A stretch of DNA of 47,137 nucleotides. It comes from Deltaproteobacteria bacterium (GTDB taxonomy: Bacteria > Desulfobacterota > B13-G15 > RBG-16-54-18). The position numbers and the translations under genes were made by a program. The notes under the pieces were generated by a model. It did not search any database, was not told the origin of the DNA, and worked only from the letters and a program-made list of their open reading frames with translations. Numbering within the stretch: position 1 is the first letter of the stretch; the number at the start of each line of letters is the position of its first letter. Where the stretch lies: contig JAFGNJ010000018.1 in assembly GCA_016927065.1 (NCBI GenBank), positions 1 to 47,137 of the forward strand, read 5' to 3'. Below, piece by piece: positions 26,007 to 33,607 of this stretch.

Positions 26007-26951
26007 CTATTCTTCGTAGTAGAGTTTTGTGGTGTCAACCTTCTTTTGATACGCCCCATCCTCATAGAGAACATCAAAATAGGCCTGAGGTCCTTGCTTG
26101 TCGAGATCCTTGATCTTGATCCACTTCTCAAAGGGGATATGGGCGGCAACCGGTGGGGGGAGTTGGGTGTATTTCACCAAGTACCCCCTGGCCTCTTGCT
26201 CATTGGTATTGATAAAATCAACCCCCTTCTCGATGGCGGCCTTGACCTTCTTTGCCACCTTAGGTCTCTCCTCCAAGAATTTGCTGGAGAAGGCAAATCC
26301 CCCGCCCGCAATACCTCGGTCTAATCCGAGCAGCGTACAGGGGCTCTTTATGAGATACCTTCCCATGCCTTGAGAGACAGCGATCATCCCAAAGGGCTCA
26401 GGCGAGAAATAGGCGTTGATTTGCCCGGCGGCCAGGGCCCCGATCAAGTTGGGAGGGGGGATCTCTGTGAAGGTAACTTCTTTAGGATCTGTCTGTGTGC
26501 CGATGATCGCCCTGGCAAGGGACACGGAGGTGGCTCCGGGGAAGGTCCCCACTTTTTTCCCTTTCAAGCCCTTGAGGTCCTTCAAGGGTGAATCCTTTTT
26601 GACCACCACTACCATGGTGTTGTCCACATTGGAATCAGCCGAGTAGACGAGAAAGATCTTGAACCGATCAGGGGCGTTCTGCGCGGCAAACCAGAGTCCG
26701 GTGATAGCGCCCATACAGTCCGCATCAATCCTGCCTGCCACCAGGGCATCGACGATATCAGTCCCCGACTGGAAGGGAATCAGCTCCACCTCCAAACCTT
26801 CCTCGGCAAAAAAGCCCTTCTCCATCGCCACATAGGTGGGAAGGCTTGGAACCAACGTGAGGTGGCCTATTTTTACCTTCTCCGGACTCTTCGCGCACCC
26901 CACCGCCATCAGAAGAAGAGCCATCATAAAAACCGCGATTACTTTTTTCAT
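26007..26951 (-). CDS. ABC substrate-binding lipoprotein (NMT1/SsuA-like)
   Basis: 314 aa. Lipoprotein signal with lipobox AVGC (Cys about 19), then KIGHLTLVPSLPTYVAMEKG and FFAEEGLEVELIPFQSGTD, the typical N-lobe of NMT1/THI5-like proteins. Ligand class in this family ranges over sulfonates, nitrate, pyrimidine precursors and aromatic acids; not decided here. ATPase gene begins 1 bp after the stop. Its C-terminus TTKLYYEE is echoed by a relic just upstream (27009-27062). Confidence 0.93.
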   Translation of the reverse strand: MKKVIAVFMMALLLMAVGCAKSPEKVKIGHLTLVPSLPTYVAMEKGFFAEEGLEVELIPFQSGTDIVDALVAGRIDADCMGAITGLWFAAQNAPDRFKIFLVYSADSNVDNTMVVVVKKDSPLKDLKGLKGKKVGTFPGATSVSLARAIIGTQTDPKEVTFTEIPPPNLIGALAAGQINAYFSPEPFGMIAVSQGMGRYLIKSPCTLLGLDRGIAGGGFAFSSKFLEERPKVAKKVKAAIEKGVDFINTNEQEARGYLVKYTQLPPPVAAHIPFEKWIKIKDLDKQGPQAYFDVLYEDGAYQKKVDTTKLYYEE

Positions 26952-27008
26952 TACAAACTCCTTTCTCTTTTTTATTTTTCTGTTTTTTCTCTTATAGGTG
27001 TTACCGTA

Positions 27009-27062
27009 TTAATTGTCGTAGTACAACTTTGTGGTAGGCGTAACTGTCGCCTCCACATCCAG
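27009..27062 (-). pseudogene. Relic 3' end of a second substrate-binding-protein gene
   Basis: In the 116-bp gap upstream of the binding-protein gene, a short minus-strand frame reads LDVEATVTPTTKLYYDN and then stop TAA (27009-27011). The intact neighbour ends VDTTKLYYEE and stop. Over the final 20 bases before the Glu/Asn codons the DNA matches at 17 positions. It has no start and no room for a gene, so I read it as what remains of a tandem paralogue. Confidence 0.6.
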
Positions 27063-27067
27063 GTTTA

Positions 27068-29053
27068 TTAATGAACCACCTCATACACCTCACATTCCTT
27101 ATCATTGTTGGGGTAGCAACCGTATTCTGGATGGTTATATCGATCCCCCCCGAGGTCGATCAGGCAGTCGGCCAAGCTGTTCTCCATGATGCTTTTTCTG
27201 TCCTTGTCGTCGGAGACTGCAGGGTTTTCTGCAATCTCCGAGCAATCGCTCAAATCATTTTCATAGTGGTGCTGGACGGCCGCCTCTTCACAGTAGCCCT
27301 TGAACATCCAGGTTTCGTAATCGTGTGGATCCCTCTCTATATCAAACCAATAGGAGGGATCATAGTAGTACCCGCCGTAAGCATTGAGCATATGTTCTGT
27401 GAAAACCCTCTGGGGATGGCTCGGGTTGCCCTGGCACGGGAGACCCTCACGCGCCACGAGAAGGTCATAGGGGGCATTGGGTTTGATCTCGACCTTGTAA
27501 ACATAGATACCGTGGACCCCCACTGTGTCCTTAAAGAAGTCGGCCCAGGCCCCGCATATGCCCTCCCCGTTTGTGAGCAGCGCATTGGTGGTACCCACCT
27601 TCGCTTGCTCGTGGTGCCCTCCGTAAGACAGGGTTCCTCCGGTATCTTCTGGTGCCGGTATGTTCCAGAATTTCCCCCAGATCTTCACTAATGTTTCATC
27701 ATCACCCTTCGTGCCGTCGGCCCATTCGCAGCCCTTGCGCACGGCATACTCATAAGGGCGTGCATGTGGGTCAGGAATACCACCCACGATGTAGATCGTG
27801 TGATCGCTTTCTCCGAGAAGGGCCTTGATTTTCCCCGGCTCATCCTTGAACTCGATGTCACCCTCCCACTGCCAGGTTACCTTGTGGGTGCCGATCGTTT
27901 CCTGGGGCTCCTTGATCCTGAATTCACCGGTGATTGTTTGACCCTTGATCTCAAGGTCCCCGACCTGTGTCAGCTCACCACCGAAGCCGCGGCCGGCAGT
28001 TACGGTCTCGTAAGCGCGGATGGTGGCCGCCTTCACTGGCCTGCGAGATTGGAATTCTGCCTTTACGAGGAAAGGGTAATTCCGCACGAAGGCCGCAGGC
28101 TCTTTGTGCCCTCCTCTGGCCCACTCAGGCGGTTCGACGCGCCTGGGAAGAGGGCCGTGATGCCAGAGCTCTATACTCCTTTTCTGGTCCTGTTTGTCGT
28201 AATGGAAGAAAACCTTCTGCACTTCCACATCCAGTGGATTCAAGGCCGCCTGTCCGATTGACCAGGTAACGCTGTAGGTTACACAACCCCCCTTGGATTG
28301 AGGGGGTTTGAAGGCAGGCCACTTCATCTCCTCAGGCAGGTCCGACAAAGCGACCTTGAAGCTGGGCGGCCCCCCCGCGGCGTCGGCTTGCCACATGCGA
28401 AAACCACTCATGCTCCCGCCGGCTGGAATTTGAAAACCCAGGGCAAAGCTTCCCGGGTTGATCGTCTTTTTGGTATCGGTGTATTTGCAATCACTTTTCT
28501 GGAACCTTCCCGGCACTGTTGGATGCTCGCAAGGGCCACACGCGAACTCGTAGTAGTCGACGAGGAGATTCTGGCCGGGCAGTTGGGCGAGGTACTGACG
28601 TTGTGAGGGACTGAGTTTATCCAGGTAGGGCGCGGCCAGGTGTTTCATACGGCTCACATTGAGGACCGATCCCTCAGCCGCGCTGACTACCCCCCCACCA
28701 CTATACTTCGCCAGGGCCGGGTCGTCGCAATCGGGCTTCTTGGCGATAACCGTTTCATTGTAATGGTAAGAGCCGCTCATGGCATCGGCAGTGTACTTGA
28801 GAGCTACCGGTACCAGCGCCTTTCCGCCTTGGCCCTGAACACTCTGGGGATCGAGATTCAGGGTGCCCTGCATGGACAACGTATAGGAGCCCTTGTTGAT
28901 TGTTTTTCCCTCTTTGATTTCCCAACGGACGTTGAGGCTGACGTTGGCATGCAGGGTCTGTTCCTGTTCGGCCGCTGCCGGGGACAGGACGCCTGTCAGA
29001 AGCATCAAAAAGGCTCCTACACAAAGACCATATATCAACGGCATGCGTGGCAC
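27068..29053 (-). CDS. Exported transglutaminase-like protein
   Basis: 661 aa from GTG 29053, chosen because GAGGGG lies 6 bp upstream; ATG 29044 and TTG 29092 are alternatives. Signal peptide with hydrophobic core LCVGAFLMLLTGVL and ASPAAA-like cleavage region. A large beta-rich region follows. The C-terminal part has a transglutaminase-like triad: Cys in GEGICGAWADF (about 500), His in EHMLNAYGG (about 554) and Asp in YYYDPSYW (about 565), with spacing as in the family. Several more Cys in the tail suggest disulfides. It may cut or cross-link proteins in the periplasm. It sits between the ligase-permease fusion and the binding protein, an unusual place. Confidence 0.8.
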   Translation of the reverse strand: MPRMPLIYGLCVGAFLMLLTGVLSPAAAEQEQTLHANVSLNVRWEIKEGKTINKGSYTLSMQGTLNLDPQSVQGQGGKALVPVALKYTADAMSGSYHYNETVIAKKPDCDDPALAKYSGGGVVSAAEGSVLNVSRMKHLAAPYLDKLSPSQRQYLAQLPGQNLLVDYYEFACGPCEHPTVPGRFQKSDCKYTDTKKTINPGSFALGFQIPAGGSMSGFRMWQADAAGGPPSFKVALSDLPEEMKWPAFKPPQSKGGCVTYSVTWSIGQAALNPLDVEVQKVFFHYDKQDQKRSIELWHHGPLPRRVEPPEWARGGHKEPAAFVRNYPFLVKAEFQSRRPVKAATIRAYETVTAGRGFGGELTQVGDLEIKGQTITGEFRIKEPQETIGTHKVTWQWEGDIEFKDEPGKIKALLGESDHTIYIVGGIPDPHARPYEYAVRKGCEWADGTKGDDETLVKIWGKFWNIPAPEDTGGTLSYGGHHEQAKVGTTNALLTNGEGICGAWADFFKDTVGVHGIYVYKVEIKPNAPYDLLVAREGLPCQGNPSHPQRVFTEHMLNAYGGYYYDPSYWFDIERDPHDYETWMFKGYCEEAAVQHHYENDLSDCSEIAENPAVSDDKDRKSIMENSLADCLIDLGGDRYNHPEYGCYPNNDKECEVYEVVH

Positions 29054-29076
29054 TGTATTCCCCTCGCTTTTTTCAC

Positions 29077-31374
29077 CTATCTCCCCGCCCAATGAATTAC
29101 CTTGTCCTCCAACTTGACAAACCCCTGGTTGATAAAGTAACCGATCAGGCCGGCCAAGACGATAAAGGCGTACATAGCGGCGATCTGATAGGTCATGTGC
29201 GCATTGTAGATCAAATACCCTAATCCCCTCGTGGTTCCGATGAACATCTCCAGGACTACGACGATAATAAGGCTCAGGGAGAGGGCAAGCCGCAGCCCCG
29301 CTGCTATCTGGGGGAGGGCCTCCGGCAGGACGACCTTGGTCATGATATAGATCTCCGATGCCTTCATGGTCTCGGCCACCATCTTGCGGGTACGGCTTCC
29401 TCCATGGACCCCATAGGTAGTATTGACCAGGATGAGCAGGGCGCAGCCGAAGACCACCAAGGCGATCTTTGAACCATCCCCGAGGCCGAAGGCGAGCATA
29501 AAGAGGGGGAACATGGCGGTTGCGGGGAAGGAGCGGAAGAAATCGATGATGAATTCCACCGAGTCATAGATCTTTTCCCAATAGCCGAGGATGATGCCGA
29601 GGGGTACCCCAATGCCGGCTGCTATAGAATAGCCTGCCATCATGCGGTAGAAGGTCTTCCAAAGGTGCTCATAGGTTTCTAGCTTCAGAAGTAGTATCCC
29701 AAGCTGCTTTCCTACCGTCCAAGGAGAAGGTAGGAAAAAAGGATCTACCAGCTTGGTAATGGTAACCAGAAACCAGATGATGAGGAGTACCAACGGTCCG
29801 GTCCACTTTTTGTGATCTCCCACAAAATCCCAGTACTTTTTCAGCCCCTCCTCAACGGCCTTTAATTCACGCTTGGCAACTTTCCCGGTGCGGGATCGGG
29901 GGAGGCTGTCACGAAATTCTATGCTTTTCGGGAGTTTAAAGGTGGCAAGCCGCTCACGGCAGAACCGCATCAGCTCCCGTTTGGAAATATCCTCTCCTAC
30001 CTTGGGGACGACCACCGCCTTTAATGCCTGTCCCCTCTCTGTATCCGATATCCCCACCACCACCACCTCGGCGATTTTTTCGTGGGCGACGAGGACATTT
30101 TCCAGCTCCGAGGGGTAGACGTTCATTCCCCCGGTGATAATCATGTCATCGGCCCGGCCCAGGATATAGATATAACCGTCTTCGTCGAACCGTCCCAAGT
30201 CACCGGTGTAATACCAGCCGTTCTTGATTTTTTGTTCGGTGGCCCTGGAGTTTTTGAAGTACCCCTTCATGATCTGGGGACCACGGGCGATCACCTCTCC
30301 CACCTCTCCCGACGGCAGTTCTTTTCCTTCTTTATCAATAATGGCGATCTCTACACGGGGCACAATACGACCAGCGCTGGCCATCTTGCGGGGTGCATCA
30401 TCGTAGTGGGTAAGGGTGAGCATGGGAGAGGTCTCTGTTGCCCCATATCCCTGTAGGGCCACGCAGTGAGGATATTCCTTGACCCACTCTTCCATGAGCT
30501 CTTCAGCAACCACCGTCCCCATCATGGCTATGAAGCGCAGACTGCTCAGATCATACCGGTCGCGGCTCGGGAGGTTGAGGATCATCTGAAAGATAGGGGG
30601 TACTGCATGGAAGTAGTCGATCTTGTTTCGCTGTATCTCCTCAAGAATCTTTTTAGGCCTGATCTCGTCGATGATGGCTACCGTATGCCCTATTTCCACC
30701 ATAAGGTTGAGAACGATCGGTCCTGAGATATGGGACATGGGTAACACCGATCCCTGTATGTCCTCTTCGCGCAACGGTTGCATCGCCTTCATGGATTCGG
30801 GGAAATAGGTAAGGTGGTCGTACGTCAGGACTACCCCTTTTGGCTTTCCCGTTGTTCCCGATGTATAAAGGTAGAGGGCCTCATCCTCCTCCCGCAAGGG
30901 GACCGTTGGTTCTTTTTTATCCCCTTTATTTACAATACGCTCATAGCGGTAGAAGCCTTCTTCTTTTTCTTTTGTCCCCGTTTCTTCTCCGAAAAGAACG
31001 ACGTATCGGAGGTGTTCTTTTTCTCGCAGCATCCTTACAGCAAATGTCTTCTGTTTGGCATGGGTGATGAGGATCTTTGCCTCAGTTTCGTCAAAGAGCG
31101 GGGCCATCTCCGGCGGACTGAGGCGAAAATCAAGGATTACCGCGATGACCCCGATCTTCATAAGGGCGAAGTAGACCACCGCGAATTCGGCGCAGTTCGG
31201 GAGCAGCATCATCGCCCGGTCACCCTTTTTTATCCCTTGGGCCAGAAGCCAGTTGGCCAGCCTGTTGGCCTGGAGGTTGAGCTCGGAAAAGGTTAGCTGG
31301 ACCTCATTGCAGATGACGGCCACTTTATCAGGTCGTTCGCGGGCCTGACGCTGCAAATAATTACCGACGATCAT
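29077..31374 (-). CDS. Acyl-CoA ligase fused to an ABC importer permease
   Basis: 765 aa in one open frame. Residues 1-511 are a complete AMP-forming acyl-CoA ligase: TSGTTGKPKG (ATP loop), GYGATETSP, YYTGDLGRFD, GRADDMIITGG and the C-terminal catalytic Lys in SRTGKVAKREL. Residues 512-765 are a complete SsuC/TauC-like permease: first helix at about 524-540, RSFPATAMFPLF, and the EAA loop ETMKASEIYIMTKVVLP that contacts the ATPase. The join is at about base 29841. No Met or ribosome site lies before the permease part. PadR overlaps the start by 14 bp. Inferred: import and CoA activation are physically coupled. I know no standard family with this architecture. Confidence 0.9.
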   Translation of the reverse strand: MIVGNYLQRQARERPDKVAVICNEVQLTFSELNLQANRLANWLLAQGIKKGDRAMMLLPNCAEFAVVYFALMKIGVIAVILDFRLSPPEMAPLFDETEAKILITHAKQKTFAVRMLREKEHLRYVVLFGEETGTKEKEEGFYRYERIVNKGDKKEPTVPLREEDEALYLYTSGTTGKPKGVVLTYDHLTYFPESMKAMQPLREEDIQGSVLPMSHISGPIVLNLMVEIGHTVAIIDEIRPKKILEEIQRNKIDYFHAVPPIFQMILNLPSRDRYDLSSLRFIAMMGTVVAEELMEEWVKEYPHCVALQGYGATETSPMLTLTHYDDAPRKMASAGRIVPRVEIAIIDKEGKELPSGEVGEVIARGPQIMKGYFKNSRATEQKIKNGWYYTGDLGRFDEDGYIYILGRADDMIITGGMNVYPSELENVLVAHEKIAEVVVVGISDTERGQALKAVVVPKVGEDISKRELMRFCRERLATFKLPKSIEFRDSLPRSRTGKVAKRELKAVEEGLKKYWDFVGDHKKWTGPLVLLIIWFLVTITKLVDPFFLPSPWTVGKQLGILLLKLETYEHLWKTFYRMMAGYSIAAGIGVPLGIILGYWEKIYDSVEFIIDFFRSFPATAMFPLFMLAFGLGDGSKIALVVFGCALLILVNTTYGVHGGSRTRKMVAETMKASEIYIMTKVVLPEALPQIAAGLRLALSLSLIIVVVLEMFIGTTRGLGYLIYNAHMTYQIAAMYAFIVLAGLIGYFINQGFVKLEDKVIHWAGR

Positions 31375-31936
31375 GGTTAGTTTTTATCCCATTAATATTT
31401 ATATCTATTCCCCCTTGGGAGAATGCCTCGATTAAGTCCTTGACAAATTCCATCTCAGCTTCTGTCACCCTAATGTTATGGGCCATGATTATGTATTCTT
31501 TTTTCCTCGCCGCACCGGTCGCCAGCTCCTCCTTCTTCTGGCGATCAAGCACAAATCTCAATTTGCGCAATTCTTTCAGCCGCTTTTTCAATGTCTTTAC
31601 TACGTCCTGAGGATTGAGGAAGTTGAGAAAAAAGAGGGAGATATCAAGGTTAAAGGATGGCCGGTGCAGATAGGTGATGTTCTTGAGCATAAGCTCCGTG
31701 ATTTCCTCTTGGCCTTTGGCAGTCAGGCTATACACATACTTTGTCGGCCTGTTGCCGGAGACCGTGCTCCACTTGTTGACGAACCCCTCCTGTTCTAACT
31801 TCTTCAGAGTATAGTAGAGGGGGGCGGAAGAGACCTCAAAAAAGGGGCTTAACTCCTTTTCCAGAGTCTGCTTCAGGTCGTATCCATGTGTTGGGCCCCT
31901 CATGAGGAGGCCCATGATAACTAATCGCAGCTCCAT
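31361..31936 (-). CDS. PadR-family transcriptional regulator
   Basis: 191 aa. N-terminal winged helix with VIMGLLMRGPTHGYDLKQTL, SSAPLYYTLKKLEQEG and RPTKYVYSLTAKG, the PadR hallmarks; C-terminal helical dimerisation part similar to VirR-type C-termini. Many PadR proteins repress genes for phenolic acid handling or efflux and release DNA on ligand binding. It overlaps the ligase-permease gene by 14 bp, so it is part of that operon and most likely regulates it and itself. Confidence 0.93.
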   Translation of the reverse strand: MELRLVIMGLLMRGPTHGYDLKQTLEKELSPFFEVSSAPLYYTLKKLEQEGFVNKWSTVSGNRPTKYVYSLTAKGQEEITELMLKNITYLHRPSFNLDISLFFLNFLNPQDVVKTLKKRLKELRKLRFVLDRQKKEELATGAARKKEYIIMAHNIRVTEAEMEFVKDLIEAFSQGGIDININGIKTNHDRR

Positions 31937-31947
31937 ATACTCTCCAT

Positions 31948-31963
31948 ATTTAAATATTTAAAT
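31948..31963. promoter_or_regulatory. Perfect 16-bp palindrome, candidate PadR operator
   Basis: ATTTAAATATTTAAAT, fully self-complementary, 12 bp before the padR start and immediately downstream of its -10 box, where a bound repressor would block the transcription start. Confidence 0.5.
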
Positions 31964-31969
31964 TTCACC

Positions 31970-31997
31970 ATTTTAGATGGTTTTGTGAAAAAGTCAA
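31970..31997 (-). promoter_or_regulatory. Promoter of the padR/ligase-permease operon
   Basis: On the minus strand, TTGACT (31992-31997), 16-bp spacer, TAAAAT (31970-31975). Predicted start falls on or next to the palindrome at 31948-31963. Confidence 0.6.
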
Positions 31998-32252
31998 GCT
32001 GGTATTATCGGGGGGATGATATACATGTCCCTAATTGTTAAACTTTTATAGGATTTTTTGTACATTATGGAGGATAAGACCAGAAGATAACCATAGATAA
32101 GATTCGCACAACCTTCGATCCCGCCTCTTTGGAGGTGGATCAAAGGGGTGCTGTGCAGATCAGGGAGCGGTGATCGATTTTTTTCAAGAGATACCCGAGA
32201 TGGGGAAGTTTATCTTGGAACGGCTGGGGGGATTCATTTATAATGAAGCCTT
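31998..32252. other. Intergenic, upstream of the reductase gene
   Basis: Together with the promoter region this makes a 316-bp gap. A 28-codon frame (GTG 32170 to TGA 32256, product VIDFFQEIPEMGKFILERLG...) overlaps the next start as ATGA and might be a leader peptide or gene remnant, but its ribosome site is too close to the start. No other feature seen. Confidence 0.3.
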
Positions 32253-33431
32253 ATGAGGAATCTGGGCCCATATGACTGCTGTGTGGTGGGAGGCGGCCCG
32301 GTGGGGGCTGTTGCGGCCAGAACCGCTGCCCTCCATGGGGCCCGGGTGCTGCTGGTGGAAAAAGGGGCCACGCCCACCTATCCGGACCGCTGCACCGGTA
32401 TCATCAGCCCCCGCTGTATCGAGGAGGCAGGGCTCGACGGGGGGGTGGTCCTGCGCGAGATCAAGGGAGGAATCATTCACGCCCCTAACGGCCGCACCGT
32501 GCGCATCGAGGCAACGGATGCCCGGGCCGTGGTCATCGATCGGCGCCTCCTCAATCTCGGCCTCCTGGAGGCGGCTCAGGAGGCCGGCGTGGAATTTGCC
32601 CCCGATAGCCGGGTAGTCGGCCTTGAGGACAAGACAGTAATCATCGAGAGAAACGGCGATACCTATCGAGCCCAGGCCAAGGTGGTCATCGGCGCGGACG
32701 GGCCGCGCAGTCACGTGGCGGCCTGGGCCAAGCTTCCTCCGCCGGGGCAGCTCCTCTTGGGCCTGCAGGCCATGGCCCGGTACGAGCCGGAAAAGCCCGA
32801 TCACATAGAGATATTCGTGGATCAAGAGCTGGCTCCTGGGTTTTTCGCCTGGGTGGTTCCTGCCGAGGAGGGTATCGCCCGGATCGGGCTTGCCACTTAC
32901 CAGGTGAAGGGGGCCAGCGCCTTTCTCAAGCGGTTCTTGGAACAACTCAAGCTCAAGCCGCTCAAGATCAATGCGGGTCTTATTCCGATCGGCCCGAGGG
33001 CCCAGACCGTGGCCGACGGGGTGATGGTGGTAGGGGATGCCGCGGCCCAGACCAAGCCCACCTCCGGCGGGGGGCTCTACACCGGCATCGTGGCGGCGAA
33101 GATCGCGGGGGAGGTGGCTGCCGAACACTCCCTGTCGCCTCGGGGTAATAGTAATGGTTTGATGCCTTATGAAAACAGATGGCGTGAGCGACTCGACCGA
33201 GAACTCTCGTTGGGGATGTCTCTGCGGCGCCTGTTCAGGAACCTCAACAACCGCGAGATCAACTTTATCTTCGATGTCCTAGACAATAAATCCCTCATAG
33301 ATGTCGTGGCAACCTACGGGGACATCGACTACCCTAGTCTCATCCTCAAGGCCCTGCTCCAGCACCCAAAAGAGTGGTGGCGGGTGTTCAGAGGGCTGGG
33401 GACAAAGCTCAGCGCCTTAGAGCTTTTGTAG
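32253..33431 (+). CDS. Geranylgeranyl-reductase-family FAD oxidoreductase
   Basis: 392 aa. FAD-binding GGGPVGAVAARTAA at about 13-26, the PDRCTGIISPRCIEE segment typical of the geranylgeranyl reductase group (cf. GxxCxG), GADGPRSHVA at mid-protein, and GDAAAQTKPTSGGGLYTGI near the C-terminus. These enzymes reduce prenyl chains of lipids or quinones, or related substrates. A UbiA-type prenyltransferase is encoded 4 kb away, but the two are not in one operon. Substrate not known. Confidence 0.88.
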   Translation: MRNLGPYDCCVVGGGPVGAVAARTAALHGARVLLVEKGATPTYPDRCTGIISPRCIEEAGLDGGVVLREIKGGIIHAPNGRTVRIEATDARAVVIDRRLLNLGLLEAAQEAGVEFAPDSRVVGLEDKTVIIERNGDTYRAQAKVVIGADGPRSHVAAWAKLPPPGQLLLGLQAMARYEPEKPDHIEIFVDQELAPGFFAWVVPAEEGIARIGLATYQVKGASAFLKRFLEQLKLKPLKINAGLIPIGPRAQTVADGVMVVGDAAAQTKPTSGGGLYTGIVAAKIAGEVAAEHSLSPRGNSNGLMPYENRWRERLDRELSLGMSLRRLFRNLNNREINFIFDVLDNKSLIDVVATYGDIDYPSLILKALLQHPKEWWRVFRGLGTKLSALELL

Positions 33432-33566
33432 GGTGTCCTGATCCTGCTGCGGGTTTTTGGAGAGGGGGGGGTAGATGGTCGAGAAGCTGGTCAGACGACT
33501 TGAGTAAACCCCAGAGAAAATAGCGAAACTAGGTTTCGCGGTTAGGGAAAACCTCCTTCTGCACCC

Positions 33567-33595
33567 TTGACCTACAAAGAACATGATATTATATT
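33567..33595 (+). promoter_or_regulatory. Candidate promoter for the PLD-family gene
   Basis: TTGACC (33567-33572), 17-bp spacer, TATATT (33590-33595). The start would fall near 33602, only about 6 nt before ATG 33608, implying a leaderless message or a later start codon. A GCGAAAC-TAG-GTTTCGC hairpin (33523-33539) lies just upstream. Confidence 0.45.
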
Positions 33596-33607
33596 CTGTT
33601 ATTGTTT

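Noticed and set aside
26006-26149. N-terminal extension of the ABC ATPase
   Set aside because: It would overlap the binding-protein gene by 143 bp; the family-like start is at 26005, directly after that gene's stop.
32170-32256. 28-codon leader gene before the reductase
   Set aside because: The ATGA overlap is attractive but the ribosome site is misplaced and the peptide is not recognised; left as a note in the intergenic entry.
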